Positions 28,268-38,008 of a stretch of DNA of 64,000 bases are shown one piece after another. This DNA is from Flavobacterium erciyesense (GTDB lineage Bacteria > Bacteroidota > Bacteroidia > Flavobacteriales > Flavobacteriaceae), in NCBI RefSeq assembly GCF_018069925.1, contig NZ_JAGPXB010000014.1:1-64000 (forward strand), read 5' to 3'. The notes beneath the pieces are model-generated. The model was given only the letters and a program-made list of their open reading frames with translations, did no database searches and was not told where the DNA came from. Each line of letters begins with the position of its first letter. The stretch's first letter is position 1. The position numbers and the translations under genes were made by a program.

Positions 28268-29770
28268 TTATTTCCAGAATGGATTATCATTGAATGCTGA
28301 TGCAGCTGTTTGTGCTGGTACATTTTGAGAGTTTCTTGAAATCTCTGAAGAAGGATATAAAAGTCTTACTGGTCTCTTTCCTCCACCTTCTGCAGGTTGT
28401 GGTAAGTTTGCAGGGAAACCTGTTCTTGTTTTCTCAATCCACAATTCAATAGATGATGTACCGTTTAATGCAACCCATTTTTGGGTAATAATCGCTTGAA
28501 CTTTGTTTGGCGATGAATCCCATGAAACGTTAGGGATATCTTGTGCTAAATAAGTTGTTGCAGCAGTAGCAGCATTAGGAACAGCTAATCTTGTAAATGA
28601 AGCACGTACTGCTTGTTCGTATTTCGCTTTTGCAGCAGCATCACCACCTGCTATGTAGCCTCTAGAAATGGCCTCAGCTTGAAGTAATAAACTTTCTGGT
28701 AACGACATAATCGTTTGGTTTTGAGTAGCACTCACCAATAATCCAGGACCAACTTTTGCTAAGTCTCTAGATGTGAATCCAGTACCTGGCAGCGTTGTTG
28801 TTTGAGGAGCACCTTTGAAAGCGCCTCCAGTTGTAGCTCCAGCATAAAGTCTAGATAATCTTGGGTCATTTGTTGTAGTTAAGTATCCAACTGTATAGTC
28901 AGATGCTACAGTAAAATCTCCTCTGTCAGTTTCTAAACCAGTTGATGGTCTTCTGAAGTATCCGAAAAATGGGCTTTGTTTGTTAGTATCATCTACATAA
29001 CCAGGATTAGCAGCAATATCACTTGTAATGTATCCTGCTCCGTTTGCATCAATTAATGCTATTTGTGCACGAATGTAAGCATCTTGGTTGGTGTTGCTTA
29101 AACGTACTAGCATTCTCAGTTTTACAGTGTTTGCGAATTGAGCCCATTTTGTCATGTCACCACCATTGATGATGTCTTTTTCATGTGGATTCTCCGCATT
29201 AGCAGGTACACTAAGTGCTGTAGTAGCAGCCGTTGTTAATTCAGCAATAACTGCTTTGTATACAGTTTGTGCATCATCATACTTAGGAGTGATGTTTCCT
29301 GCTCTTAAATTAGCTTCTGTGTAAGGTACATTTCCGTAAAGGTCAACAAGGTATTGGTATTGAAAACCTTTTAAGATTGTAGCGATTGATTTGTAAGCGC
29401 TATAATCAGTTGAACCAGCAGGATCTGTGTAATTTTGAACGTATGTTAAATCTCTAAAGATTGTACCATAAGACGTTTCAAAAATTCCAGCATAAAATCC
29501 AGAGTTTACAGTGTATCTTGAAAATTCTTGATTTGACGACCAGTTTGATGGTGTTGCCCAGTTATATGCGATATATTGACCTAAGTAGGTCATTTGAGTT
29601 GCATTTAAACTTGCAAGATCTCTTTGTGCTACTGGTAATGTTAAGCCAGGAGTTGAAATACCAGGGTTATTTGGATTGGTGTCTACATCTAAATAATCAC
29701 TGCAACTTGCAGTCATCACGGCTGCTAAAGTTAGCAGTGTACATGATTTTATGATTTTTACTATGTTCAT
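28268..29770 (-). CDS. SusD/RagB-family nutrient-binding lipoprotein
   Basis: A 500-residue SusD homolog with lipobox VMTASCSDYLDVDTNPNNPG, whose tail is the usual SusD N-terminal motif. Helical TPR-like segments follow (YKSIATILKGFQYQYLVDLY, then GNVPYTEANL). The C-terminal part has LPESLLLQAEAISRG, typical of the SusD substrate-binding half, and ends with a proline-rich segment. It belongs to the SusD-like_2 group, as does the other SusD in the window, but the two differ clearly in length and sequence. It is 11 nt after its susC. Confidence 0.88.
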   Translation of the reverse strand: MNIVKIIKSCTLLTLAAVMTASCSDYLDVDTNPNNPGISTPGLTLPVAQRDLASLNATQMTYLGQYIAYNWATPSNWSSNQEFSRYTVNSGFYAGIFETSYGTIFRDLTYVQNYTDPAGSTDYSAYKSIATILKGFQYQYLVDLYGNVPYTEANLRAGNITPKYDDAQTVYKAVIAELTTAATTALSVPANAENPHEKDIINGGDMTKWAQFANTVKLRMLVRLSNTNQDAYIRAQIALIDANGAGYITSDIAANPGYVDDTNKQSPFFGYFRRPSTGLETDRGDFTVASDYTVGYLTTTNDPRLSRLYAGATTGGAFKGAPQTTTLPGTGFTSRDLAKVGPGLLVSATQNQTIMSLPESLLLQAEAISRGYIAGGDAAAKAKYEQAVRASFTRLAVPNAATAATTYLAQDIPNVSWDSSPNKVQAIITQKWVALNGTSSIELWIEKTRTGFPANLPQPAEGGGKRPVRLLYPSSEISRNSQNVPAQTAASAFNDNPFWK

Positions 29771-29781
29771 GTTTTTAGGTA

Positions 29782-32700
29782 TTAAAAAGTTAAGTTTAGG
29801 TTTACCCCAAATTGTCTTGTTGGTGGAGTTTGTGCTTGAGTACCAACTCCTACTGCATTTCCTGTAGTGAAGTTAAATTCAGGATCTGTTGTTGTATTTT
29901 CTTTCGGTCTTAAGGTAAGTAAGTTTCTACCAAAGAAACCAATGCTCAATGCATCGATACCCGCTTTTTTGATGAAGTCAGAATTGAAATCATAGTTCAA
30001 AGAAACCTCTCTTAGTTTTAGTGTAGTTGCATCAACAACATAATTTTCTTTCACTGTGTTGTATTCATCCCAGAAAGCATTTCCACCGCTTGCAGTCAAA
30101 CGGTTGTTGTTTGCTACAAATCCGCCATTTCCATCAGAGTAAGATGAGTTAGGAAATACGAAAGGTTGTCTACCTGCTGAGGCGCTGTGTTGCGTTAATC
30201 CTGTAAACTCCAAGGCATCATTTAAGTTGTTGTAAAATACGTGTCCGGTTCTGTAGTCAGCAACAGCGTACAAGGTCCAGTTTTTATAGGTAAGCGTAGT
30301 GTTTAAACCTAAAATGTACTTAGGTGCAGTTTGCCCTTGTGTTCTGTTTTGAGAATCTTTAATAGGGTTACCATTATCACCAACAATTACTCTTCCTTCA
30401 GAATCTCTTAAGTATGAACTAGTTTTGATTAATGGGTAAGATTCGCCAACTTTTGCAACGATTTCTGCATCAGCAAATCCACCAATACTAACTTCGTCAA
30501 GGCCATCTGTTAGGGACATTACCTTTGTTTTTATACCAGTGTAGTTAACTCCTGCTTTCCAAGTAAAATCTTGATTTTTTATAAGTGTTCCTTTTACATC
30601 AAGTTCTAATCCTCGGTTTCTGATTTCTCCAATATTTGTTAGAATTCTTGAAGCTCCTGAAGCTAAAGAAGTGTTAATTGGAACAATTTGATCAGTACTG
30701 TTTGTTTGGTAGTAATTACCGTTAAAAATTAATCTGTTTTTGAACAATCCTAATTCAATACCAAATTCTCTTGAAAAAGTAAACTCTGGATTTAAATTTT
30801 GATCTGGATCAGTTGAGCTCTGAGATAAACCCGTTGTGGCTCCGTATGGAAAGCCAATTGGAGTTGCGAAAATTGCTTTCGTAACATATGGTTCACCGCC
30901 ATCGTTTCCTACTTTTGCAATATTCAACGTCAATTTTAAATTATCAATCCCATTGTCGCTTTTTATACTTGGGAATGCTTCAGATGCTAGGAATGACAAT
31001 CCTGCACTAGGATAAAAGAAAGATCTATTTTGAATTGGTAATCCAGATGACCAATCGTTTCTTGCTGTTGCACTAAGAAACAAATAATCTTTATATCCTA
31101 AAGTTAATTCAGAATAAACACCTTGTCTTCTGAATAAGGATCTGTTTTCTCCTCCTAGAAGTTCACCAGTTCTTGTTCCAACATTATAAAAATCTGGAAT
31201 AGTTAAGTTGTTTCCACTTACGTTTACACTTGAACTTGAAATTAAACGTGTGTTTGCTCCTGCGGTTAATTTAAGGTTAAAGTTTTCGCTTAAATTTTTA
31301 TCAAATTTTAAGATGATATCATTGTTTAAACGCTGACCAACTCCTATTCTTGATGCAGTACTAGCTCCGTAGGGGTCCATTGAAGAGTAAGTGTTAGCTA
31401 ATTCAAAAGCGTATGTAAATGCTCCGAACTCTCTTTTGAAATCTTCTGAAAATGAAGTGTATCCGGTATTAACAGATAATGTTAAATAGTCTGTAAATTT
31501 GTAATCAATGTTCGAAAGTACATTGAACTCAGTATAATCGTTTTTCTCTCTTTGTGTGTCAAGAATGAAGTAAGGGTTTTCGTAGAATCTGTAGAAAGAT
31601 ACCTCGTTTCTGGTAAATTGTCCTGTTCTCCAGTTTTTCATTTGGTCCAAAGGAATGTGTAATGGCGTATTTAATACGTTCCAGTATACTGGTCTTCCTT
31701 GTCTTCCTGCTGTTTCACTTACTTGGTTTGAGTGAGCTCTAAAGAAACTTACGTTTCCACCAACAGTTAATTTATTGTATTTTCTACTACCTTTTAAACG
31801 TACGTTTGTTCTGTTGTACGTATCGTTTGGTACAGTTCCTGTTGTATTTGTTTGGTCAATAGAGAATAAAAAGTCACTGTTTTCGTCACCACCTTTAAAT
31901 GTGATACCGTGTCTAGCAGAAACTCCTGTATCAAAAAAGTTACGGATGTTGTTTTTTACAGGTGTAAAAGGAACTTGCCATACTGATCCGTCATCTAATG
32001 TTTCACTTGCGTCAACTAGTCTTCCGTCAAAACGAGGTCCCCAGTTTACGTTTTCCAATGGGTAAAGTGTTCCGTCAGGAAATCCACCAACTCCAAATTC
32101 GCTTTGTACTTTTGGTAAGTAAGCTACTTGCTCTAATTGCAATGAGCTGTTGTAGTTGATAGAAAGTTTACCGCTTCCTTTTTTAGTTGTGATGATCATA
32201 ACCCCGTTAGAAGCTTCTGCTCCATACAATGCAGATGCGTTAGCACCTTTAAGGATGGTTACGTTGTCAATGTCATTTGGGTTAATTCTGTCAAGTACTC
32301 CTCTCGCAGATGGAAATCCATCGATAACGATCAATGCTTCGTTGTTTCCTAGTATAGATCTGTTACCTCTAAGGACAACTCTTGTACTTGGGTTAACACC
32401 ATTGTTTACTACGTTAACTTGCAAACCAGAAACTTTACCAGATAAAGCTGTAGCAACGTTTACGGCTCTTGTTTTAGTTAAATCTTCACTTTTGATGTTT
32501 TCAACCGCGTAAGACAATTCTTTTGGTTTTCTCTTGATACCCATTGCGGTAACAATTACACCTTCAAGTTCAACTGAGTCGTCTTTCAGTGTAACTTTTA
32601 AATTTGTTGAACTAGCTGCTAGCTCTTGGGTTTTCATCCCAACGTAGCTAAATACTAATACTTGACTTGCACTTGCTTTGATGGTAAATTTTCCATCAAA

Positions 32701-32868
32701 ATCAGTTTGTGTTCCAGATTTTGTTCCTTTAACCAATACGCTTACTCCTGGTATAGGTAAGCCTGCATTGTCAGAGACAACTCCTGAAACCGCTCTCTCT
32801 TGCGCAAAAGTTATTTGCGCCATTAGTGCCAACAAAAGCACTAAGATTCCATTGAACTTTAGTTTCAT
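29782..32868 (-). CDS. SusC/RagA-family TonB-linked outer-membrane channel
   Basis: A 1028-residue SusC homolog. The first about 100 residues are very close to those of the other SusC here (MKLKFNG, LPIPGVSVLVKGT, TQTDFDGKFTI), while the plug and barrel diverge. The plug segment shows VVLRGNRSILG, ALIVIDGFPS and GVMIITTKKG. The barrel ends with QFGVNLNLTF. It forms a transporter with the adjacent SusD. The promoter block lies 26 bases before the ATG. Upstream on the same strand, 85 bases away, is an Omp85-like gene, so read-through from there is also possible. Confidence 0.9.
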   Translation of the reverse strand: MKLKFNGILVLLLALMAQITFAQERAVSGVVSDNAGLPIPGVSVLVKGTKSGTQTDFDGKFTIKASASQVLVFSYVGMKTQELAASSTNLKVTLKDDSVELEGVIVTAMGIKRKPKELSYAVENIKSEDLTKTRAVNVATALSGKVSGLQVNVVNNGVNPSTRVVLRGNRSILGNNEALIVIDGFPSARGVLDRINPNDIDNVTILKGANASALYGAEASNGVMIITTKKGSGKLSINYNSSLQLEQVAYLPKVQSEFGVGGFPDGTLYPLENVNWGPRFDGRLVDASETLDDGSVWQVPFTPVKNNIRNFFDTGVSARHGITFKGGDENSDFLFSIDQTNTTGTVPNDTYNRTNVRLKGSRKYNKLTVGGNVSFFRAHSNQVSETAGRQGRPVYWNVLNTPLHIPLDQMKNWRTGQFTRNEVSFYRFYENPYFILDTQREKNDYTEFNVLSNIDYKFTDYLTLSVNTGYTSFSEDFKREFGAFTYAFELANTYSSMDPYGASTASRIGVGQRLNNDIILKFDKNLSENFNLKLTAGANTRLISSSSVNVSGNNLTIPDFYNVGTRTGELLGGENRSLFRRQGVYSELTLGYKDYLFLSATARNDWSSGLPIQNRSFFYPSAGLSFLASEAFPSIKSDNGIDNLKLTLNIAKVGNDGGEPYVTKAIFATPIGFPYGATTGLSQSSTDPDQNLNPEFTFSREFGIELGLFKNRLIFNGNYYQTNSTDQIVPINTSLASGASRILTNIGEIRNRGLELDVKGTLIKNQDFTWKAGVNYTGIKTKVMSLTDGLDEVSIGGFADAEIVAKVGESYPLIKTSSYLRDSEGRVIVGDNGNPIKDSQNRTQGQTAPKYILGLNTTLTYKNWTLYAVADYRTGHVFYNNLNDALEFTGLTQHSASAGRQPFVFPNSSYSDGNGGFVANNNRLTASGGNAFWDEYNTVKENYVVDATTLKLREVSLNYDFNSDFIKKAGIDALSIGFFGRNLLTLRPKENTTTDPEFNFTTGNAVGVGTQAQTPPTRQFGVNLNLTF

Positions 32869-32893
32869 TTTTTAATATTTTGAATTAGTCTCG

Positions 32894-32917
32894 CAAACCT
32901 CTTAATAATTTCTTAAC
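32894..32917 (-). promoter_or_regulatory. Promoter block of the second susC
   Basis: On the minus strand two exact TTAAGA copies stand 11 bases apart, the second leading into GAGGTTTG, one mismatch from TAnnTTTG. The sequence and its distance from the ATG match the block at 26891-26914. Confidence 0.6.
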
Positions 32918-32953
32918 ATTCCTAATATTAGTAAAACCATTTAGTGTTAAAAT

Positions 32954-34639
32954 TTAAAATTTAACATTGTAGCTTAAATGAATAATGCTGTTTTGGAAAT
33001 TGAATTTATCTTCTAACGTTACTCCGTTTGCAAGCGCTAGTTTTAAAACTCCGTTTTTAGTTTGTAGTCCAATGCCGAAGCCAATACCCAATCGTGATGT
33101 TGTGTTAGTGTTTGGCAATGAATTGGATTCGTCCTTTGCGAGGCTGTAGTCTAAAATAGTGTGGAAATATAATTGGTTGTTTAGGTTGGTTCTGAATTCA
33201 GTTTGTAATACAGTTGCTATTGATGCTTGGAGGCTGTTTTCGTTAAAGCCTCTCAAGCTGTTAAATCCGCCAAAGCGGTATAATTCATTTTGTAAAATAT
33301 TTTTGCTTTTCAATAAGTAGCTGTTTGATTGTAAAATGATATTGTTTTTTTGTGTTAATGTGATCGTGTAGTTCCAATTTATGCTTGCAGATAATTGTTT
33401 TTGGGTTTCGGGGTTCGCTGTGTTGGTTAAGTCTCTCTTTCCTAGTCCGAAATTCACTGATAGGTGATTGGGGTTTGTGTTGTTTTGTTTGTTAGTGGCT
33501 ACTTTGTAATTGTATCCAATTGTTAAAAAGGAGTTTGAATAATCGTTAATTATTGCACTGTTGATGTTTTGGATGTCACTTGATGTTGTGGTTTGATATC
33601 CGAGTGTTATTTTTTGTCGCGACTTTAGATCGTAGGTAGCCGCGATCATGGTTTTGGTATTTTGAAACGTACTGTCTTGTCTGAATAAATTCAACTCTGC
33701 TTTTAGTCCAATTGGAGAGTTAAAAATAAACGGTAGTTCAAGGCTGGCGTCAAATGTTTTTTGATCTTGTCCATCACTTTTCCAGTCGATGTGAATTTTT
33801 TCGCCTCTTTTAAGTATGTTTTGTAATTCGATGTTGGCATATCCGTTGAATTGAATTTTTTGAGCATCGTTATTTCGAAAACCGATAAAGCCATCGAAAG
33901 TGTTTGCGTTTTGTTTTTCGAGGTAGACATACACTGCAGTTGAATCGGTTGTAAGTAGGACCTCTGGGTATTTACTGTTTTTTGCAAATCCTAACGTTTC
34001 AAATTGATTGTATATGTTGGATAATGTCTCTTTGTTGTAGGTTTTGGTTAAGTATTTCTTTTTGATTTGGGTCAAGAGGCTTTTTGGTAGTTGCAGATTG
34101 TTTGCTTGTTCTACGATGATATTGGTTAATTTTCTACTCGAGCTTTTATAAATTTCAAGTTCGGCTTGCAGTAGATTTTTTTGTCTTTCGATGTTTTTTA
34201 GTCTGATATTAGCAAGAGCGTTGCCTTGTTGTTCATAAATGGAAAGTATGTTGCTTAAAAATTGGTCCAAATCTTCGTACTCGATTGTGTGTGTTTTTTT
34301 AGTTTTGCTAAAAGGAGGTATTTCAAAATTATTCGGTGCGTTAATAACTACTGATTTTATCCTTTCGCCGAAATAAATAGTGCTACTGTAAACGCTGTCA
34401 TTTATTTTTACCGCTGTTTGAACATTGCTATCTAAAAATCCTTTTTTAATTAATCGCTGGTTGATCGTGGTAACTGTTTTTTCTATGGACTGTAAGTTTA
34501 TGTGTTTCTTTAGGCTGAGTAAAGTGTCTGGTAGTGTTTGGTTTTCGGTTGTTGCTGTTTTGAATTGTAAATAGAATGATTGTGCACTCATTGTGATTGT
34601 ACAAAGTAGAAAAAGCAGCAGCACTAAATTATTTTTCAA
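32954..34639 (-). CDS. Omp85/ShlB-like outer-membrane barrel protein
   Basis: A 561-residue protein with a signal peptide (MKNNLVLLLFLLCTITMSAQ). An N-terminal periplasmic half (about 35-240) has a POTRA-like pattern: INQRLIKKGFLD, YEDLDQFLSNILSIYEQQG and LSNIYNQFETLGF are typical helix-strand units. A C-terminal barrel half follows and contains FGGFNSLRGFNENSL, the (V/I/L)RGF motif of Omp85 and two-partner secretion transporters, and ends in an aromatic strand (YNVKF). It is shorter than BamA and is not the essential copy judging by context. Its client is unknown. It lies directly upstream of a SusCD operon on the same strand. Confidence 0.75.
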   Translation of the reverse strand: MKNNLVLLLFLLCTITMSAQSFYLQFKTATTENQTLPDTLLSLKKHINLQSIEKTVTTINQRLIKKGFLDSNVQTAVKINDSVYSSTIYFGERIKSVVINAPNNFEIPPFSKTKKTHTIEYEDLDQFLSNILSIYEQQGNALANIRLKNIERQKNLLQAELEIYKSSSRKLTNIIVEQANNLQLPKSLLTQIKKKYLTKTYNKETLSNIYNQFETLGFAKNSKYPEVLLTTDSTAVYVYLEKQNANTFDGFIGFRNNDAQKIQFNGYANIELQNILKRGEKIHIDWKSDGQDQKTFDASLELPFIFNSPIGLKAELNLFRQDSTFQNTKTMIAATYDLKSRQKITLGYQTTTSSDIQNINSAIINDYSNSFLTIGYNYKVATNKQNNTNPNHLSVNFGLGKRDLTNTANPETQKQLSASINWNYTITLTQKNNIILQSNSYLLKSKNILQNELYRFGGFNSLRGFNENSLQASIATVLQTEFRTNLNNQLYFHTILDYSLAKDESNSLPNTNTTSRLGIGFGIGLQTKNGVLKLALANGVTLEDKFNFQNSIIHLSYNVKF

Positions 34640-34693
34640 TTGAGTTTGTGTTTTATGATGAGCTGGAAATCTTTTTTACTCACTTTTCGAAGT

Positions 34694-34701
34694 CAAATTT
34701 A
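34694..34701 (-). promoter_or_regulatory. -7 element of the Omp85-like gene
   Basis: TAAATTTG on the minus strand is a perfect TAnnTTTG, about 55 bases before the ATG at 34639. No TTG is seen at the -33 distance. Confidence 0.45.
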
Positions 34702-34820
34702 TGACATTTTTGGGCTCGCTTAGTCTGTTTTGGAATGTTAAATTAAGGAAATGATTGTCTTTGTTGGTTAAAGATCTTTGACTTACAATTATTTGCTCTT
34801 AAAAATAAATTCAAATGATG

Positions 34821-34850
34821 TTGTAATCTCAAAAAAAATAAATACATTTG
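34821..34850 (+). promoter_or_regulatory. Promoter of the rpsL-rpsG-fusA-rpsJ operon
   Basis: TTG (34821-34823), 19 bases, then TACATTTG (34843-34850). This is the best match to the Bacteroidota primary promoter in the window. The predicted start is about 34854, leaving a leader of about 50 nt. Confidence 0.85.
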
Positions 34851-34854
34851 CAAC

Positions 34855-34869
34855 CCCGTAAAAAGCGGG
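34855..34869 (+). promoter_or_regulatory. 5'-terminal hairpin of the str operon mRNA
   Basis: CCCG (34855-34858) and CGGG (34866-34869) pair around a 7-nt loop. The stem begins within a base or two of the predicted transcription start, so the 5' end of the mRNA would be folded. Confidence 0.45.
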
Positions 34870-34903
34870 AATTTAATATAATAAGAAATTTTTAGTATTA
34901 ATT

Positions 34904-35287
34904 ATGCCAACAATTCAACAATTAGTAAGAACAGGAAGAACTCAGATAACTAAGAAGAGTAAATCGGTTGCTTTAGATTCTTGTCCTCAAAGAAGAGGGG
35001 TTTGTACGCGTGTTTACACTACAACACCAAAAAAACCAAACTCTGCAATGCGTAAAGTTGCGCGTGTACGTTTGACAAATGGTAATGAAGTGAATGCTTA
35101 CATCCCAGGTGAAGGACACAATTTACAAGAGCACTCGATAGTATTAGTTAGGGGTGGAAGGGTAAAAGATTTACCAGGAGTTAGATATCACATCGTTCGT
35201 GGTGCACTTGATACGTCAGGAGTAGCGGGAAGAACGCAAAGAAGATCTAAGTACGGAGCAAAACGCCCAAAAGAAGCAAAAAAGTAA
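34904..35287 (+). CDS. rpsL: 30S ribosomal protein S12
   Basis: Decoding-centre protein of the small subunit, 127 residues. The [19 protein letters not shown] loop (from about residue 42) and [13 protein letters not shown] are intact. Lysines 43 and 88, where streptomycin-resistance changes usually occur, are wild type, so this copy should not confer resistance. It is the first gene of the str operon. The start codon is preceded by AT-rich sequence with no Shine-Dalgarno motif. Confidence 0.98.
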
Positions 35288-35298
35288 TTTAAAGTTTG

Positions 35299-35331
35299 TA
35301 TGTAGCAAGGCCTAATGGTTTTGCATGCGTA
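35299..35331 (+). promoter_or_regulatory. Hairpin between rpsL and rpsG
   Basis: GCAAGGCC (35305-35312) and GGTTTTGC (35317-35324) pair fully with two G-U pairs around a UAAU loop. The stem extends outward by six more pairs (TATGTA with TGCGTA) past a single bulged A at 35325. In E. coli the rpsL-rpsG spacer is the site where S7 represses its own synthesis, and the position here is the same. Function is inferred. Confidence 0.5.
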
Positions 35332-35353
35332 TCTATTTTATTAAAAAAAAGAC

Positions 35354-35830
35354 ATGAGAAAAAGAGCGGCAAAGAAAAGACCACTTTTACCAGATCCAAG
35401 ATTCAATGATCAACTGGTAACACGTTTCGTAAACAACTTAATGTGGGATGGAAAAAAATCGACAGCGTTTAAAGTATTTTATGATGCAATTGACATCATT
35501 GAGTCTAAAAAACAAGATGCTGAAAAATCATCACTAGAAATCTGGAAAGATGCATTAACGAATGTTATGCCTCACGTAGAGGTTCGTTCACGTAGAGTGG
35601 GTGGAGCTACATTCCAAATTCCAATGCAAATTCGTCCAGATAGAAAAATTTCTATGGCGATGAAATGGTTAATTCTTTATTCAAGAAGAAGAAACGAAAA
35701 GTCAATGGCTCAAAGATTAGCTTCAGAGTGTTTAGCTGCAGCAAAAGAAGAAGGAGCTGCTGTTAAGAAAAGAATGGATACTCACAAAATGGCAGAAGCT
35801 AACAAAGCTTTCTCTCACTTTAGATTTTAA
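35354..35830 (+). CDS. rpsG: 30S ribosomal protein S7
   Basis: Primary 16S rRNA binder that nucleates assembly of the 30S head, 158 residues. The first residues MRKRAAKKRPLLPDPRFNDQ and the conserved VEVRSRRVGGATFQIPM segment (around 75-91) are typical. It follows rpsL after 66 nt, an unusually long gap for this operon, and that gap holds a hairpin. It starts after an A-rich run and is followed by fusA 10 nt later. Confidence 0.98.
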   Translation: MRKRAAKKRPLLPDPRFNDQLVTRFVNNLMWDGKKSTAFKVFYDAIDIIESKKQDAEKSSLEIWKDALTNVMPHVEVRSRRVGGATFQIPMQIRPDRKISMAMKWLILYSRRRNEKSMAQRLASECLAAAKEEGAAVKKRMDTHKMAEANKAFSHFRF

Positions 35831-35840
35831 TTCGTAAGAA

Positions 35841-37997
35841 ATGGCTAGAGACTTAAAATATACAAGAAATATTGGAATTGCTGCTCACATTGATGCTGGT
35901 AAAACAACAACAACAGAGCGTATCCTTTTTTATACTGGTAAATCACACAAAATAGGTGAAGTACACGATGGTGCTGCAACTATGGACTGGATGGCTCAGG
36001 AGCAAGAAAGAGGTATTACTATTACTTCTGCTGCTACAACTTGTGAGTGGAATTTTCCAACTGAACAAGGCAAAGTGTTGCCAGAATCAAAACCTTACCA
36101 CTTTAACATTATTGATACTCCTGGTCACGTTGACTTTACCGTAGAGGTAAACCGTTCATTACGTGTATTAGATGGTTTAGTGTTTTTATTTAGTGCTGTA
36201 GATGGTGTTGAGCCACAGTCAGAAACTAACTGGAGATTAGCTGATCAATATAGAGTTCCACGTATGGGATTCGTTAATAAAATGGACCGTCAAGGATCTA
36301 ACTTTTTGGCAGTTTGTCAGCAAGTAAGAGACATGTTAAAATCAAACGCTGTAGCGATCACTTTGCCAATTGGTGAAGAGAATGATTTTAAAGGTGTTGT
36401 TGATTTGGTTAAAAACCAAGCTATCGTTTGGCATGATGCTACTCAAGGGGCAACTTTTGACATCATCGATATCCCAGCTGATATGGTTGACGAAGTGAAA
36501 GAGTACAGAGATATTCTTATCGAAGCAGTAGCTGATTATGATGAGAATTTACTTGACAAGTACATGGAAGATCCAGATTCTATTACAGAAGAAGAGATCA
36601 ACAATGCGCTTAGAGCTGCAACTATGGATATGGCTATCATTCCTATGATTGCAGGTTCTTCTTTCAAAAACAAAGGAGTTCAGTTCATGTTAGATGCAGT
36701 ATGTAAATACTTGCCATCTCCAATGGATAAAGAAGGTATTTCAGGAATTCATCCTGATGATGCTGAATTATTAGAAGAAGATCAAACTCAAATCTTGCGT
36801 AAGCCAGATGTTAAGGAGCCATTTGCTGCTTTAGCATTTAAAATTGCTACTGACCCATTCGTAGGTCGTTTAGCTTTCTTCCGTGCTTACTCAGGTCGTT
36901 TGGATGCAGGTTCTTATGTATTGAATACACGTTCTGGTAACAAAGAGAGAATTTCTCGTATCTACCAAATGCACGCAAACAAACAAAACCCAATCGAATA
37001 TATCGAGGCAGGTGATATTGGAGCGGCAGTTGGATTTAAAGATATCAAAACTGGAGATACATTGTGTGATGAAAAACACCCAATCATTCTTGAGTCAATG
37101 AAATTCCCTGCACCGGTAATTGGTATCGCTATTGAGCCAAAAACTAAAGCTGACGTTGATAAAATGGGTATGGCTTTAGCTAAATTAGCTGAAGAGGATC
37201 CAACATTTACAGTGAGAACTGATGAAGCTTCAGGACAAACTATTATCTCAGGTATGGGTGAGCTTCACTTAGATATCTTGGTTGATAGAATGAAGCGTGA
37301 ATTCAAAGTTGAAGTAAACCAAGGTGAGCCTCAAGTTGAATACAAAGAAGCTTTTACAAGATCAGCTCAACACAGAGAAACTTACAAAAAACAATCTGGA
37401 GGTCGTGGTAAATTCGGTGATATCGTATTTAGATTAGAGCCTGCTGATGAAGTAGATGGTAAAGTACCTGTTGGATTGCAGTTTGTAAATGAAGTAAAAG
37501 GTGGTAACGTTCCTAAAGAATATATTCCTTCTGTAGAAAAAGGTTTCCGTGAAGCTATGAAACAAGGTCCTTTAGCAGGATACCAAGTAGATAGTTTGAA
37601 AGTTACTTTATTAGATGGATCTTTCCACCCTGTGGATTCTGATGCACTTTCTTTTGAATTAGCGGCAAGAATGGGTTATAGAGAAGTGGCTAAAGCTGCT
37701 GGTGCTGTAATCTTAGAGCCAATCATGAAAATGGAGGTTATTACACCAGAAGAAAACATGGGAGATATCGTAGGTGATATTAACCGTCGTAGAGGTCAAG
37801 TGAATGATATGGGTGACAGAAATGGAGCTAAAACTATCAAAGCTGATGTGCCATTATCTGAAATGTTTGGATATGTAACAACATTAAGAACATTGTCTTC
37901 AGGTCGTGCGACTTCAACAATGGAATTTTCTCACTATTCAGAAACGCCTTCTAATATTTCAGAGGCAGTAATCAAAAAAGCAAAAGGAAACGCTTAA
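35841..37997 (+). CDS. fusA: Elongation factor G
   Basis: Translocase GTPase that moves tRNA and mRNA through the ribosome after peptide transfer, 718 residues. The G domain shows [15 protein letters not shown] (P-loop near residue 15), [11 protein letters not shown] (switch I), DTPGHVDF (switch II) and NKMDR. Domain IV contains the expected [20 protein letters not shown]. It is full length and probably the main EF-G, given its place in the str operon. tuf does not follow it; rpsJ does, as is usual in flavobacteria. Confidence 0.97.
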   Translation: MARDLKYTRNIGIAAHIDAGKTTTTERILFYTGKSHKIGEVHDGAATMDWMAQEQERGITITSAATTCEWNFPTEQGKVLPESKPYHFNIIDTPGHVDFTVEVNRSLRVLDGLVFLFSAVDGVEPQSETNWRLADQYRVPRMGFVNKMDRQGSNFLAVCQQVRDMLKSNAVAITLPIGEENDFKGVVDLVKNQAIVWHDATQGATFDIIDIPADMVDEVKEYRDILIEAVADYDENLLDKYMEDPDSITEEEINNALRAATMDMAIIPMIAGSSFKNKGVQFMLDAVCKYLPSPMDKEGISGIHPDDAELLEEDQTQILRKPDVKEPFAALAFKIATDPFVGRLAFFRAYSGRLDAGSYVLNTRSGNKERISRIYQMHANKQNPIEYIEAGDIGAAVGFKDIKTGDTLCDEKHPIILESMKFPAPVIGIAIEPKTKADVDKMGMALAKLAEEDPTFTVRTDEASGQTIISGMGELHLDILVDRMKREFKVEVNQGEPQVEYKEAFTRSAQHRETYKKQSGGRGKFGDIVFRLEPADEVDGKVPVGLQFVNEVKGGNVPKEYIPSVEKGFREAMKQGPLAGYQVDSLKVTLLDGSFHPVDSDALSFELAARMGYREVAKAAGAVILEPIMKMEVITPEENMGDIVGDINRRRGQVNDMGDRNGAKTIKADVPLSEMFGYVTTLRTLSSGRATSTMEFSHYSETPSNISEAVIKKAKGNA

Positions 37998-38008
37998 TCT
38001 TTAAGAAA

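Noticed and set aside
32156..32512. A 118-residue open frame opposite the second susC plug
   Set aside because: Antisense shadow of a conserved gene; a similar shadow (26222-26509) occurs opposite the other susC, as expected from shared codon pattern.
34640..34903. Possible small RNA in the gap before rpsL
   Set aside because: Apart from the two divergent promoters and the short leader hairpin, no terminator or conserved-looking structure was seen.
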